The notes beneath the pieces are model-generated. The model did not search any database and had not been told where the DNA came from. It was given only the letters and a program-made list of their open reading frames with translations. From Siphonodentalium dalli (taxonomy: Eukaryota; Mollusca; Scaphopoda; Gadilida; Siphonodentaliidae), in assembly GCA_032622095.1 (NCBI GenBank), contig CP136067.1:79696705-79760704 (forward strand): 64,000 nucleotides of DNA. Direction: 5' to 3'. Both the position numbers and the translations under genes were made by a program. This document shows positions 12,801 to 25,622 of the stretch, piece after piece. Numbering within the stretch: the first letter of the stretch is position 1; every line of letters starts with the position of its first letter.

Positions 12801-14357
12801 TTTTCATTTTTCCTCTTGATTTTGAAGAAAATAACCAACTTGCCCACCCATTAAGTAAACCCCATATTATTCGCTCTTTCTTCGTGTCCTTTCCACATTC
12901 CAGCTTCGCTATCACTGGGTGACCCATTATAGCCTGATGCATCCGGACTAGACCACCGATGCCCATATATTTGTTGGAAACGTTCCGAATAGTCGTTATA
13001 AGTATAAATATTGACGCTGTGTTTGCAAGTAATCCAGATTCGTGTGCAATTTAATTTCGTTCTGATTAATTTCCAGATAGTCCCTCGTAATAAGTGGACA
13101 TGATGTTGGATCCTGCAGTAGATACTGCATCGTTGGAACATTACGCGCTGAAATGATTGTGGTAGTAGATATTATTGGCAACATGTTTAATGATTCTGGC
13201 ATTGTTAGCTCACAACCGACGTGTTGTTTCGGCTTTCCTCTGAGCAGAACTTAAATTTCGACAATTTTCGGTGGCCATTTTGGTAGCCATCTTAGAATTT
13301 TGAATCGTGCTTGGCTACTCATACCCACAAAAACATACTGATTTCAATCAATTATGTATATCGGTGCCGAATTTGCGTTTTATGGTGTGGGTTTTCGTGA
13401 ATAACTACCTATTTGCGATTTTCATTATTATTGGCGGCCATGTTGGACGCCATCTTGAATTCTGAAGTTTCCCCAAAGCGGATTTTTAGATATGTTATAC
13501 ACGAGATTCTCCCGCGTCGAATGAGACCAAAATGTTGTTGTATCTTGATGTATGGGGACCGTCTGATCGGATTGAGTACCTTTAATATCATTGATTGGTT
13601 AGTAACGTTGTAGTCATGTGACAGTTTCAATTCCAGAGCCCAATGTACCTCTATGCCATTTATTGCATGATTATATAGTTGCAGTCATAATAGTGCCAGT
13701 TTCAATGCATAGTACGTTGCAAACTGTAGCATTCAGTGAAGGTCCACACAAGATTTATCCCTGTTTTTTACAGATGATGCAAGAATAGTGTTGTTGTTGT
13801 TGTTGTTGTTGTTGTTATCAATAACATGGTACTACAGGTTGATCCAAAAATGAAAAACGGCTCTCTAATCCCTATCAATTGGATTTCAATCATATACATC
13901 AATTATCACACGCCTATTGATAACCCAAATGTGTCGATATTGGAATAACCCAGTGTTTTAACAATGGACAAAAAAAATAAATTGTTGCTCAGGTTTTAAA
14001 ACATTATTTTATTGCTTAATAGTTTCTACTATTATTGCATTATGTAAACTGTTATTTTGCCTAGACGCGATGTTCAAAATGTAATTTATATTTACATGTA
14101 AACAATGAAAAGTTAATATTTACGCTGAATTGGTCATTGTCTCATGATGTCGTGCAAAGGGTCGCCCAGAATCCCACAAACGTGCAAAAACACATCCAGG
14201 ATCTCCCAAATATACAAAAAGTCACTCACCATCTCAAAGTAGAATATCGTTCGTCTTCGACAGTCAAATTCAAATCGCGGGTGAGATACCCATTCAAATT
14301 CAGTCGAAATTTCACTCGAAAATCACAAACAAATACTAGTAATTACTATAATAATAA
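9871..14357. repeat. Degenerate repeat field, GGTACTCAATCCG family and AATGGCGG-rich pieces
   Basis: Fragments of the 488-bp family (AGTCGAGGAACCCACCCATC, ATAATACGGCCA, GATGGAAAACTCTAAAATC) recur at 9890-10340 and 13380-13620. Repeated CCAAAATGGC phrases and GCGGTATAAAATT / GGTTCTGGTCA phrases recur around 10630-11480. There is a C tract near 11812-11826 and a (GTT)n run at about 13793-13816. All short frames here look accidental. Confidence 0.45.
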
Positions 14358-14845
14358 TTAAAGGTACTCAATCCGATAAAACTCCTCTCAATTACTATTT
14401 CAATGGCTTTGGGGGTCAAAAATATTTGATTCGAGTCGAGGAAGTCACCCATCAAATCTCAGATTTGTTAGATATCGATTTTAGAAATCTATTATTTTTC
14501 ATTATCGGGAATACTTTCTGGCCCAGAACTCAGTCAAAATTGCGTTATTATTACCTCTTGATTTTAGAGTTATCCATCCTTGTCTGTTTGGATTGTGTTT
14601 TGGTGTACACATCTCGCGCAGGTTCCGAAACTGACGGCAATTATTAGTACTCATCTCGAGAAACTAACAAATTTCAAAAATCAATATCTAATAACTCTGA
14701 GCTTTGTTTGATGGGTTCCTCGACTCGAATCAAATATTTTTTACCCCCAAAGCCAAATAAATAGTAATATAAGACCCTCTGATCGGATTGTTGTTGTTGG
14801 AATCTGTTGAGATGGGGACCCCCTGTTCGGATTGAGTACCTTTAA
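14358..14845 (+). mobile_element. 488-bp TTAA fold-back element, copy 1
   Basis: The termini are TTAAAGGTACTCAATCCG and its complement. The two halves are themselves diverged inverted copies of one another (GATTCGAGTCGAGGAA blocks face each other). A copy of equal length in the opposite orientation lies at 18705-19192 with only a handful of differences. Confidence 0.8.
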
Positions 14846-16199
14846 CATGAGACTAATTTAAAAATCGATTTGTTAATGAGATTTTTATGTTGGAACTACA
14901 CCGGTGACTTTTTGAAACGCTTTCAAGTTTGTTAAAGATGAATAATCCGAATTAACGATCCTAAGTTACTATTTCTTTGACTTCGGGGGTAAAAAATATT
15001 TGATTCGAGTGCAGGAAATTGCGGATGAAGATGGATAACTCTAAAATCATGTGGTAATACGGCCAAATTTCGTGATACTCAAGTGATAATACGGTAATAT
15101 TAGTTGAATACAATGTTGATTTGGGAATTTTTATACCATACGGTTGAGAGTGGTTAGCAATTTATTGTTGCAATTAATCTATTTTGACAACTAAAGCGTA
15201 TTTTGAAGAAACGTTGTTGTTGTTGTTGTTGTTGTTGTTGTACCTTGGTGACATGGGGACCGTCTGATCTGATTGAGAAGGGGAGAGCGAGGCATGTTAG
15301 AACGTTTTTTATTCAATCACACATATATACAGGGAAATGTGAGCATATGCCCCTTCCTTTTTTCAACTGTTATTATATTACCCGGCGTTGCCCAGGTTAA
15401 AGTGATGTGAAACCCTCTGCATATTGTGGATATATGATGGGAATAGAGGATACTCTTGTTCAAAGCATTACACATATTCTCATAAATTATATATCCAAAT
15501 AGCATCTGATTCTTACACACACGGAATATAAGTAGTAGCTCACCTTATCGGATCGGAGCGATTGTCATTTTGTTTATCGCGATTAATCCGTCCCACTTCA
15601 TAGGTTATAACATGAACATCATAAACACATTAGTTCGCAAAAATAAAAGATGACAATTGGGTTTTACATGGAGATGTATCAATCAATCTAGTGGGTTTGA
15701 CTAAGATTTTGAGGACACCTGGTTATCCTATATGTATCTCCATGAAGATACAGATATTTTAAAGAAATGTCCAGATGCTCCTCTGTTCATTGTGCTATAT
15801 ACTGGCTAAGTGTTCAGTTTAAAAGAAATGTTGCTATGCAACTATATCAGCTACATGTGCCCGACACAGAGCGAGATTTTGAGTTGTTTATGTTGGGCGA
15901 TGAGTCTGTTCTAAAACACGAAAGATATCCTCTGTATAATGGGCAGATATAACCTTGTCAGATGTCAGTATTGGAGGATCCTGAAAAGTCATGTGCCACT
16001 GACTCCGTTTTCTTTTATCTTAGAAGAAATTATATTTGACGGCACACTGTGACCACTATTGTTGAACAGGCCTTCTATACATTTCCATATCTCTTGTAAC
16101 TTTTTGTAGAAACTATATTGAATGGGGCAGACTCAATTGTGTTATATCAATATTAACATGAGCTATTCTAATATTTATTTTAACATGCACCATTATCTT
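14846..16199. other. Degenerate 488-family fragment and unassigned sequence
   Basis: 14960-15280 carries worn pieces of the GGTACTC family and a (GTT)10 microsatellite near 15212-15241 that produces a false poly-Cys frame. 15372-15400 has CCCGGCGTTGCCCAGG, a motif also seen at 32997. The rest is unassigned. Confidence 0.4.
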
Positions 16200-18690
16200 C
16201 CTTGTAAAATGTTACCACTGTTAGAACGCCTTGGTGCCATCTCGATTGTACCCCGTGAAGTTATATATAGAACATACAGACAGACATATATTTACAAATA
16301 TATCTAGGCACCCAATGTGATGTTTTTTACTCGCACGATTTGATTCCTCGTATTATTTGAGAAGAACGTGTATGAATTTGATGCTAATTGGCACTAAACA
16401 TATTTCTATCAGTTGTGGTGACGCGCCATCCCTATTTCGGACTCAAGCGGCGCCACATTTGACATCATTACTCCATAATCTTAGACTCATTATGGAGATG
16501 AATATATATACAATTGTTGAAAATTGGCGAGTATACAAATTCGTATCAAATTGAGGGCCCTCAAATCTCTCACCCAAACGGCACCAATTTGTCGTATTTA
16601 AACCACACGGTTAGATTCCTCTTATCACGGAGAAGAATATGTATCAGTCTGGTGGAAATCGCCGCTAAATATATTGTTTATCCATTTTTGTGTGCGTCTC
16701 TCTCATCCTCTGTTGGTCCCTGTCTCGAATGGCATCTTTAAACCACACAATTAGACTCCTGATACCATGGAGATAAATATTTATAAGTTTGGTGCTAATC
16801 GGCGACTATTTTTTGTTTTTAATCAAATTTAGTGCCCACCCAACACTCCACACCATCTCTCACACAAACAGCACCAATATAGCGTCTTTAAATCACATGA
16901 TTTGATTCCTGGCATCATGGGTAAGAATGTATCAATTTGGTGGAAATTGGCGCTAAAATTATTGTGTATCAATTATGGTGCCCCTCTCCTGTTCAGTGCA
17001 CCCCAGGCTCGAATGACGCCACTTTTAAAAGTTTTTAGACTCCCAATATCATGTGGATGAATCTATAAGTTTGGTATCAATCGGTGACTAAACCAATTCT
17101 TATAAAATTTAGTGCCTACCCCCCCCCCCCATCTCACATCCAAACGACACAAATTTGGCGTCTTTAAATGACACAATTAGATTCCCTGTATCATGGAGAA
17201 GAATGTGTATTAATTTGGTGGAAATCGGCGCTAAAACTATTTTTATCAATATTTGTGCCCCTCTCCCTTTCAGTGCACCACTGACTGGAATGACGACAGC
17301 TTTAAGCCACCCCATTAGACTCCTCATACCGTGTGGATGATTTTGTATAAGTTTTTGTATAAAATTGGCGAGTATACAAATTCGTATGAAATTTAGGGCC
17401 CCCATATCTATCATCCAAACGGCACCAATTTGGCGTATCTAAACCACACGATTAGATTTCCTGTATCACTGAGAATATGTATCAATCTGGTGGAAATCAG
17501 CGCTAAACATATTGTTCATTTTTTGTGTGTGTTCCTCTCACCCTCTATGCACCCTGACTCGAACTCCCCCATGTGTGACAGCTTGTAACATCCTTAAACC
17601 ACACAATTTGACTCCTGATATCATGGAGATGATTATTGATAAGTTTGGTAAACCAATTTTGATCAAATTTAGTGCCCACTAACCCCAATCTCTCACCCAA
17701 ACAGCACCAACATGGCGTCTTTAAATTTTTCACACGATAAAACTCCTCGTATTATGCATGGATAAGAATGCGTATCACTTTGTTGGAAATTGGCGCTAAC
17801 ATTATTTCCTTTCTGTTCAATCTTGACTCGAATGACTCAACTTTTGACATATTTCAGCTACACCATTAGACTCCTCATACCATGGGGATGGTATTGTATA
17901 AGTGTGGTGGCAATCGGCGACTAAACACATTCTTATCAAATTGAGTGCCCATCCCACAATCTTTCATCCAAACAACAGCAATTTGGAGTCTTTAAATCGC
18001 ACAATTAGATTCCTTGTATCATAGAGAAGAATATATATCAATTTGGTGGAAATCGTCGCTAAAATTAGTTTTATCAATTTTGGTGCCCCTCTCCCATTCC
18101 GTGCATCCCTGACGCGAATGGCGCCAAGTTTGACATACTTTAAACAACAGCATTAGATTCCTCATATCATGGCAATGATTATATAAATTGTTTCGTGGAA
18201 ATCGGAGGCAAACATTTTTTCTACCCCTCCCCCTTTTTTGCCCCTGACAACGGCGTCACTTTAGAATATTCTAACCAGCACCATTTTCTTTTTCGTAAAA
18301 AGTTACCCATATCAGACCGTTTGGTGCCATCTAGATGGTCCCTCGACGCTAAACGTAGTTTATCAATTTTGGTGCCCCTCTCCCCTTCGGTGCATCCCTG
18401 ACTCGAACGGTGCCACTCTTGATATATTTAAACCACACCATCAGATTCCTTATATCATGGGGATGATTATATATAAGTTTCGTGGCAATCGGCGACAAAT
18501 TTTTTTCTTCCCCTCCCCCTTTTCTGCCCCTGACAACAACGGCGTCACTTTAGAAAATCCTATCCCTCACCATTATCTTTCTCGTAAAAAGTTACCCCTA
18601 GTAGACCCCTTTGGTGCCATCTAGATGGTCCCCTGTGAATTTATATAGAACACAGACAGATAGACAGACATTCGCAAATATAGATATAGA
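16200..18690 (+). repeat. Family 4 tandem-core array ending in an ACAGACAG microsatellite
   Basis: Alternating units of about 130-150 bp carry GGCACCAATTTGGCGTCTTT, ATCATGGAGAAGAAT, TTGGTGGAAATCGGCGCTAA and the paired GGGGATGATTATATAAG / GGCAATCGGCGAC version. The units repeat roughly eight times as dimers. Both margins carry a TTACCCCTAGTAGA-like box, then GGTGCCATCTAGATGG, GTGAATTTATATAGAACA and an ACAGACAGACA run. Confidence 0.7.
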
Positions 18691-18704
18691 AGATATCAAA
18701 GACG

Positions 18705-19192
18705 TTAAAGGTACTCAATCCGAACAGAGGGTCCCCATTTCAACAGATTCCAACAACAACAATCCGATCAGAGGGTCTTATATTACTATTTATTTGGCTT
18801 TTGGGGGTAAACAATATTTGATTCGAGTCGAGGAACCCATCAAACAAAGCTCAGAGTTATTAGATATTGATTTTTGAAATTTGTTAGTTTCTCGAGATGA
18901 GTACTAATAATTGCCGTCAGTTTCGGAACCTGCGCGAGATGTGTACACCAAAACACAATTCAAACAGACAAGGATGGATAACTCTAAAATCAAGAGGTAA
19001 TAAAACGCAATTTTGACTGAGTTCTGGGCCAGAAAGTATTCCCGATAATGAAAAATAATAGATTTCTAAAATCGATATCTAACAAATCTGAGCTTTGATG
19101 GGTGACTTCCTCGACTCGAATCAAATATTTTTGACCCCCAAAGCCATTGAAATAGTAATTGAGAGGAGTTTTATCGGATTGAGTACCTTTAA
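18705..19192 (-). mobile_element. 488-bp TTAA fold-back element, copy 2, inverted
   Basis: It is nearly identical to 14358-14845 in reverse complement, with TTAA at both ends. It is inserted right at the microsatellite margin of the family 4 array. Confidence 0.8.
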
Positions 19193-21075
19193 ATATGGCA
19201 TATCATTATATATATGATCTATTTTGCTTTCACATAGAAAAAGTAGAAAATAAATTCGTTCCAACATCCCCCGAGTTGTTTGAAACCAACGGCAAATTGG
19301 AACATCGACCGGGGTAAGTCAGAACACTGATCATGTAATTAAGGAACACATATGAAATCAATGTATAATAGAAGTAAAACCACTAATATATTCCATGAAC
19401 TATATTAAATGGCTAGTATAAAACATGATAGCTGAGTCCTGGAAATAAAGTATGTTCGAGAAATCGTCAACGTTGGAAAACGCAACACATCCAATGGAAA
19501 CGTAGTTACACATACAGGAGGGACGTACCAGGGCATTATGCGGAGGGTTTTTAGTGTTATCGATATAAACCTCCCCACTTGCTACACAAATAATTATTCA
19601 TCAAAGAAAACATAGTGAAATCATATTTAAGACATGGTTGCAAGCAACTGGGCTGCATTCATCCATATTCCAGCTAATGGTTAGTTATACTGGATGAATG
19701 CATAATTTTTATGGGGTTTTCCCGTAAGTCGCACTATGGGGACCCCATTGGGTGTTCCAACATGCCCAGAATGTGAAAATGGCTCTAATGGTACACGATA
19801 TTTGAAAGACACTAATTAATCAGGGGGTAGGGATTTTCCGGGCACGTATGCCGGGGTGGGTGGTCGATGGGATCAACAATGTTTTTTTTCCGCAACACAA
19901 ATCCCCCCCTGCAAGTCTTTTTGACTGTTTTGGCTTAAAACACCTTAGAATGTCAATATTAACATAAATTAAAATTTTCATGATGATCAGACAAACAGTA
20001 TAGCCTGTAGCCATGCTAATGGATTGAATTTGAAATCCAAGATGGCCGCTGGCAGCCATGTTTTTTGGCCGAATGACCCCAAAATGGGTCGGGAAAAAAC
20101 TGCCGCGGGGGTGGGTGGGTCCCAACAAGAGTCGAAAGGAAAAAATCAGCATAGGCCTACGTGCCTGAAAAAAATCCGACCCCCCCCCCCCCCCTGAATT
20201 AATCGGTATTTTTTTTTATTTATGACTGAAATTAAATGAAACTGGATCAACTGATATAATTTACACCCTTTAGGCCTACGTACGTCCCGAAAACTGATCT
20301 TGAACATTGATGATTGAAAATCGCAAAAATTACTTGATACCCCCATAAAAGATTTTTGTGCATATCTCTTATAAATGTACACCATTCCGAGAATAGTCAG
20401 ATCTGTTTGTGTTATTTGTGCATATTACTCACAAGAGTTTGGTCAATGTGGCCGGATATATTTATAAGATAAGATAATGCGTCTTGCTCGAGATATGTTC
20501 TATCTTAAAAAATACGAACAATAACATTTCAGGAGTTGGAACCGGAACATTTGATTTTAGCTATCATTTTTTTTGTCCTAATGCTGTTGATTTTTTTTCT
20601 AGCGACTATTGAGTTATCTTAATAATTTTAGTTTTGTAATATCCAATTGCAAGGTTAAAGTATTCAGTAAAATATTATACAAAATAGACACTTGGATATT
20701 TTTGTTTCCACTACATTAGTCGCACTCCCTTCCAAACGTTTTATTTATCCTGTTTCGCATAAAAAGAGATCTTATTCTTCAATGACTTCATAAGATATAC
20801 CGATTTTTACGATAACAAAGCTTTTGATTGCATTGCAACCAATATGAAGTATATATAGCTATACAAACATGTATTCTACAGGGTAATTATAATAAACTAA
20901 TTATCAATAATATGGGTTTTAAATGAAAGAAATTTCACAATAAACAGGTCTGGCAAATCCGCCGTTTCCGGTCCGAGACTCCAACTATTTGGGGGTTGGC
21001 GATTATCGCAATACGATAGGGGCTAATATGATTACGTCAGTAGGTATGTACAACTCAAAACACGTACTTCGATCA
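19193..21075. other. Intergenic sequence with a family 2 fragment
   Basis: 19970-20110 is an inverted fragment of the family 2 core (ATCCAAGATGGCCGCTGGCA, ATGACCCCAAAATGGG). A C tract lies near 20181-20194. The remainder shows nothing I recognise. Confidence 0.45.
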
Positions 21076-21083
21076 ATAAAATG

Positions 21084-23003
21084 TAGTGTTGAAACGATTA
21101 ATCGACTAATCGAAATCGACACGATTATTAAATTAGTCGATTCCGAAATCGGCTAGTCGACTAGTCGGAACACACCCACCACCATTATGCCATCGCGAAA
21201 GCAGTGCCGTTGCTGCCGTTACCGAATTACTGGACAATTTAAACAATCAGGCTATCGAAATACACAATCACAATTAGCTTGTTAAAGCCTTCCTTGTTGT
21301 CCCTTTGATGCGATAACTGCTTTCAGTAAATTGGTGGTCATGCACGAGCGCGAAACCCAATGACCTCAACTCAATGTATTTGTCGGCGCCGCAGCGGCTT
21401 ATTCTTTGAAGTTGAGACGGCCGGCTTTGATAATCAACTTCAAAGAATCAGCGCCTATCGCAACCGTGTCAATTTCGGCGTGACGGAATTGATCTGAGTG
21501 ATAACTGGTCAACGTGTTTGCAGGACTCAACTTCAATCAAGTTAGTTGCGAGGTGACATCATTAAGTTTTAAGTTTAATAACAAGTCCAATATATTATAG
21601 TTTATTGAAGCACTATGTCAGTATACCTTTAAAGTTTATTTGTAAAATGTGTGATATTTTTTACAACCACCACGTATGCATCAACTGACGCATGGGTGAG
21701 CGTATACGATCGCACGTTCTAGATATATTGTATTATAGATATAAATATAAAGCCAACCCGCGGTCAGCCATGCTATGCATCGAATAGCGTCGCGTATTTC
21801 AAACTAAACTGGCGAGTCACTTCGGAAATCCCACGTCGTTTATGGGCTGTGTTTGTGAAAAATTACAATGTATTTTAGAACCTCAAACTTAAATTCTTCG
21901 CGGAATTGGGCGGTGACAAAGCTGTTCCCAGAAACGTAATCTGGATGACACAAATTCCTGGAAGCGGGCTAAATATAGAACTTACGACATCGCATTGAAA
22001 TGTACTATTAACATCGCCGGTCTGCGCAGTTTTATTTCTGAAACTGACACGATCGATTGTGTATTCGGGGACTCGCGAGTAAAATTGTATATATTGTATA
22101 TATATTTACAATGTACCATGCACGAGAGACAATTATGTACGCGATCAAATCAAACAGTGAAAACACGTGCGTTTTGGCGGGAAAATGACTGTCCGTGATT
22201 AAGCTATGTCATATCGTGACCTTGCTATGAATACAAGGAACAACATTATGTACGCAATGCATGGCCCATTTTTAATATATGCGGACTCTATATATACAGG
22301 GAACTTTACCACATTCCGTGTCCGATATATGTACATGTCATCTGCGAGCATAAAAGGCTTGATCTTGTACGCACTACAGCTGTTATAAACATTTATTTTG
22401 TAACTTTTGTTTGACTCTGTCGGAGATGAAGTTCGTTTCTCAAAATATCTTGCATTTCTTCATGTATACGCCCGTTTGTGAAGTCAATCGGTGACAAGCA
22501 CACTGGGCAAGTTCGAAACAACGATGTTCGATTGTATGTAAGAACCGGTACGGCTCTGTAGACCATACCATATCAATTTTAAAGGAACATTTTTACACAA
22601 AACATATAGAATAATGCACCGGGCTCTGATTGTTGCACGCGCTTCCACTCCGTAATCCGTAGCGTTTCCGTGATCGATCAGGTGTTTGTCACCACCGTTT
22701 AGATACATACATCAACTGGATGGTATTTGATTGTCATAAAACATCATATACCTGGGACAAATTAATAACCTATTAACCTTCAGTGATATTAAGCCAAATT
22801 ATCACGGCAAATAGTGTTAAATCACGTCTTGCTTTGCGTTCGAAAATGCAAAGTTGGTTACTAGTACTCAAAACAAACGGCAAATTATATACGTATATGA
22901 GCACAAAACGGTAAGTTTCGGAAGGGGTCCGATTAGTCGACTAGTAGTCGATTCCCTCTGGCGACTAGTCGATTCCTCAAAACCACTAATCGTTTCAACA
23001 CTA
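21084..23003. mobile_element. hAT-like element, 8-bp TSD ATAAAATG
   Basis: The 1920-bp element starts TAGTGTTGAAACGATTAATC and ends with the matching ATCGTTTCAACACTA. The exact 8-bp duplication is at 21076-21083 and 23004-23011. The subterminal regions are full of GACTAGTCGA-type palindromes. Interior frames are all under 75 codons, so it is non-autonomous. Confidence 0.88.
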
Positions 23004-23089
23004 ATAAAATGGTAAATGTATGTTTCATGGGAGTGCCTGTATTTCCGGCCAAGTTGGGTCAATACGTCAGTACGTGTGGACAGAGACAT

Positions 23090-23370
23090 GTCTCTATTCC
23101 GAAGGTTCGCTATTCCGAATATTCACTATTCTATTCCGAATATGTGAATACTAGCGTAATAGCATTTTTCATTCCTCGTGTGGGTTTTATGGGGGGGTGC
23201 ACATGTGGCTGCAAATTTCAATTCATTTCTGTTTAAATACGCCCAGAATAGAAAACCTTCAGAATAACGAATCTTCGGAATAACGAATCTTCGGAATAAC
23301 GAACATTTGGAATAGCGAACCTTCGGAATAATGAATCTTCGGAATATGGAACCTTCGGAATAATGAACCA
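23090..23370. repeat. Inverted minisatellite, 16-17-bp CGGAATAACGAATCTT unit
   Basis: About seven units lie at 23255-23370. Complementary units (ATTCCGAAGGTTCGCTATTC) lie at 23094-23150, so the array folds back on itself. On the minus strand it gives long but meaningless repeated peptides. Confidence 0.7.
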
Positions 23371-24039
23371 GATCCTGTATGAACATACCACGACACGTTC
23401 ATCAATAAATGTATAAATGTTTCGTGGGACTGTTTATATATATACATATAGGACTGGAGTAAAGTTGACAGCAACGCGTCTTTGTTAATTTTGGTTCCCG
23501 GATTTCAACGTAATTTGGTGTGGTGACTCAGGGTGCCCTGGCAGAGTGTATAATGGCGTTAGATTTTCTAAATTTTGATTTAAACAAATTTAAATGAATA
23601 AAAAATATGAACCTATGTGAATATTTAGGTACAATATAAACCTATTTGCACGAGAATATGTTGCAGCACCAGATATAGTGGATTGTTGGCCACATGGGTC
23701 AGAGTGAGACATTGCCTCTAACATTTCTCTAATTTCCAGACCAATATCAATGGGGCCAGTCCAGAGATATTAGCCATATGACACATGTTATTATATTTGT
23801 TCAAAATGCTATCATCAGGTGAAGGTTGACTCTGGCCCAGCCACCAATTTTCAAGGCAAAATCAATTAATTAAATTTTTGCAATTTCAAGGGAAAAATAT
23901 GTTTATTGGATAAATTTACATATAATACTGAATACATTTTTGTGATGTGGAAAACGGGGATTTATTACATATTTCACATAGCCACATCTGATTTATTTAT
24001 AGACGTTTATGTATGCTTGACTTTCATCGAGTTACAAGG
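23371..24039. other. Unassigned intergenic sequence
   Basis: AT-rich. No coding frame or repeat boundary is recognised. Confidence 0.35.
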
Positions 24040-24166
24040 GTGGGGGCCAGGCCCCAAGCTAGGAGGCGACTCGGGCGAAATTCTCGCCCTTGGGCTGGCG
24101 AAGTCGCCCTCGGATGTCCGCAAGGCGAAAACGAAGTCGCCTTCAAAATTTGACAAAACTAGCTTA

Positions 24167-24663
24167 GGACTATAGAAATGACCCTCGTCCGTCCGTGCGT
24201 CCGTGTGTCCGTGCGTCTGTGCGTCCGAGATCAGGTACCTTCATGGTGTAATCAACTCCTCCTACAGTTTTAAACGTAGAGATTTGAAACTCTGGGATAT
24301 TGTTCCTAACATGTTGGTGATTTGCAACATCTATATAGCTAATAAAAAATATAATTTTTTCCATATTTTTGGGGGGGTTTTCGACTTAGAAAATTTGGAA
24401 CATTTTTGCCTTTTGGATGAGATTGGGTACCTTCATGGTGTAATCAACTCCTCCTACAGTTTTAAATGTAGAGATTTGAAACTTTGGGATATTGTTCCTA
24501 ACATGTTGTTGATTTGCAACATCTATATAGCTAATATTATTTTTATGGAGTTATTAACCCTTTTCGACTTCGAAAATTTCAACATTTTTTTAAAATTTCT
24601 TTAACAAAGCGGCATCGACTTGCCATGTTGTCGGGGGACACTGTGGTCTGCTGACCTTTTATT
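24167..24663 (+). repeat. Family 3 tandem-core repeat nested in the hAT-like element
   Basis: It begins GGACTATAGAAATGACC with a CGTCCGTGCGTCCG microsatellite. It contains two copies of TACCTTCATGGTGTAATC and GATATTGTTCCTAACATG, and ends GTCGGGGGACACTGTGGTC. The same head and tail occur at 45727-49540 and 52225-53055. Confidence 0.75.
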
Positions 24664-24800
24664 TTTTTTTAATTGGGTTGGGTTGGGGTAGCTAGCCCCG
24701 GGATTGTCGAAAGGGCCGAAGGGCCCTTTCCTTAATCCCTCATGTTTTTGCTTTTATTAGAAATACGAGGGGGGAAAAGGATAGCATTTTTCTGTTTGGA

Positions 24801-25622
24801 TTAGAGTTTCTTTTTTCTCTTCTTCTTAGAGTTAGGCTTTTCTGTCGAAGATTGTGGAGATTTCAGTTGTTGTTGTTGGTGTTGTGTGTGTTGTTGGATG
24901 ATATCTGCAATTCTTTGTTCTTGTTCTTTTTGAATTCGGTCTAGTTCTCTTTTTTGTTTTTGTTCTTCTCTCAGGCGTTCTTCATATTTTTCTCTCCATT
25001 TCTTTTCTTGTTCTTTTTTCCAATCTTCTAAAAGGTTGTTGTTGGTGCTGGTGGAGCTGGGGGACACCGGGATGTGCTGGTAATCCGGTGTCCGAGGTGT
25101 ATAACTATCCAGTTCCACGTCGAAGCTGGCGGCAGGAACATCTGGGGTGGTATCCACGTCCCTGTCTCCGCAAGCTTCGACGACGACAGCAGGGACCTCC
25201 GGCAGATCTACGGAATCCCTGCTAGCTGGTGTTATGTCATCAGTCTCCATGCAGGTCGAGTCGTCTGGGCGTCTCTCAGACAACTTCGACCCGCCGGCTT
25301 TGACTCTAGACGGCTGAACCACACGGGGAGGGGCGACTGGCCGATCTACAGTCACCCCCTTCTGCTTCTTCCATTTAGCCCGTCTGGCAGCGTCCCTTCT
25401 TTTCTGTGAGGGTGTCTTTCTCTTGGGAGGCCCCTTCTTCATTGTACAGCGGGTCTTGGCGTTCCTGTTCGCAGCAGAAGATTTCTGGGTGCCAGCATCT
25501 TCTGTCCGGAATTCTACACAGAGAACCAGAGAGCCCCTGTTAGCTTGGAGAGTCCAACTAACAGCGTCCACTAACCGGCTTTTCTGTATAGCGGCCAACG
25601 CGGCTTCATGGATTAGCTCCAT
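24801..25622 (-). CDS. Intact 273-aa transposon-type ORF nested in a hAT-like element
   Basis: This is the only long uninterrupted frame outside FNBP4. The N-terminal 50 residues look folded (AAIQKSRLVDAVSWTLQANR, then GSLVLCVEF). They are followed by KKGPPKRKTPSQKRRDAARR, an acidic Pro/Thr-rich middle, a Glu/Lys/Gln coiled-coil-like segment (EDWKKEQEKKWREKYEERLR), a Gln/His run, and a terminal SKKKRKKK basic cluster that could be a nuclear signal. The KTPSQKRRD...R pattern resembles small ORFs I associate with repetitive elements of marine invertebrates. I cannot name the family, and there is no reverse transcriptase or transposase domain beside it. A minus-strand AATAAA lies about 50 bp after the stop. 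The ATG at 25622 is the first in frame. Confidence 0.5.
   Translation of the reverse strand: MELIHEAALAAIQKSRLVDAVSWTLQANRGSLVLCVEFRTEDAGTQKSSAANRNAKTRCTMKKGPPKRKTPSQKRRDAARRAKWKKQKGVTVDRPVAPPRVVQPSRVKAGGSKLSERRPDDSTCMETDDITPASRDSVDLPEVPAVVVEACGDRDVDTTPDVPAASFDVELDSYTPRTPDYQHIPVSPSSTSTNNNLLEDWKKEQEKKWREKYEERLREEQKQKRELDRIQKEQEQRIADIIQQHTQHQQQQLKSPQSSTEKPNSKKKRKKKL

Noticed and set aside
15203-15400. Frame starting with nine cysteines
   Set aside because: It is read from the (GTT)n microsatellite on the + strand, with no other support for coding.
23126-23474. Peptides with repeated IPK-RYSEGSLF units
   Set aside because: They arise from the CGGAATAACGAATCTT minisatellite. The unit length is not held in frame by selection that I can see.
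24203-24604. 133-codon open frame with an internal repeat
   Set aside because: The repeat is the duplicated family 3 core at the DNA level. Other copies are interrupted.
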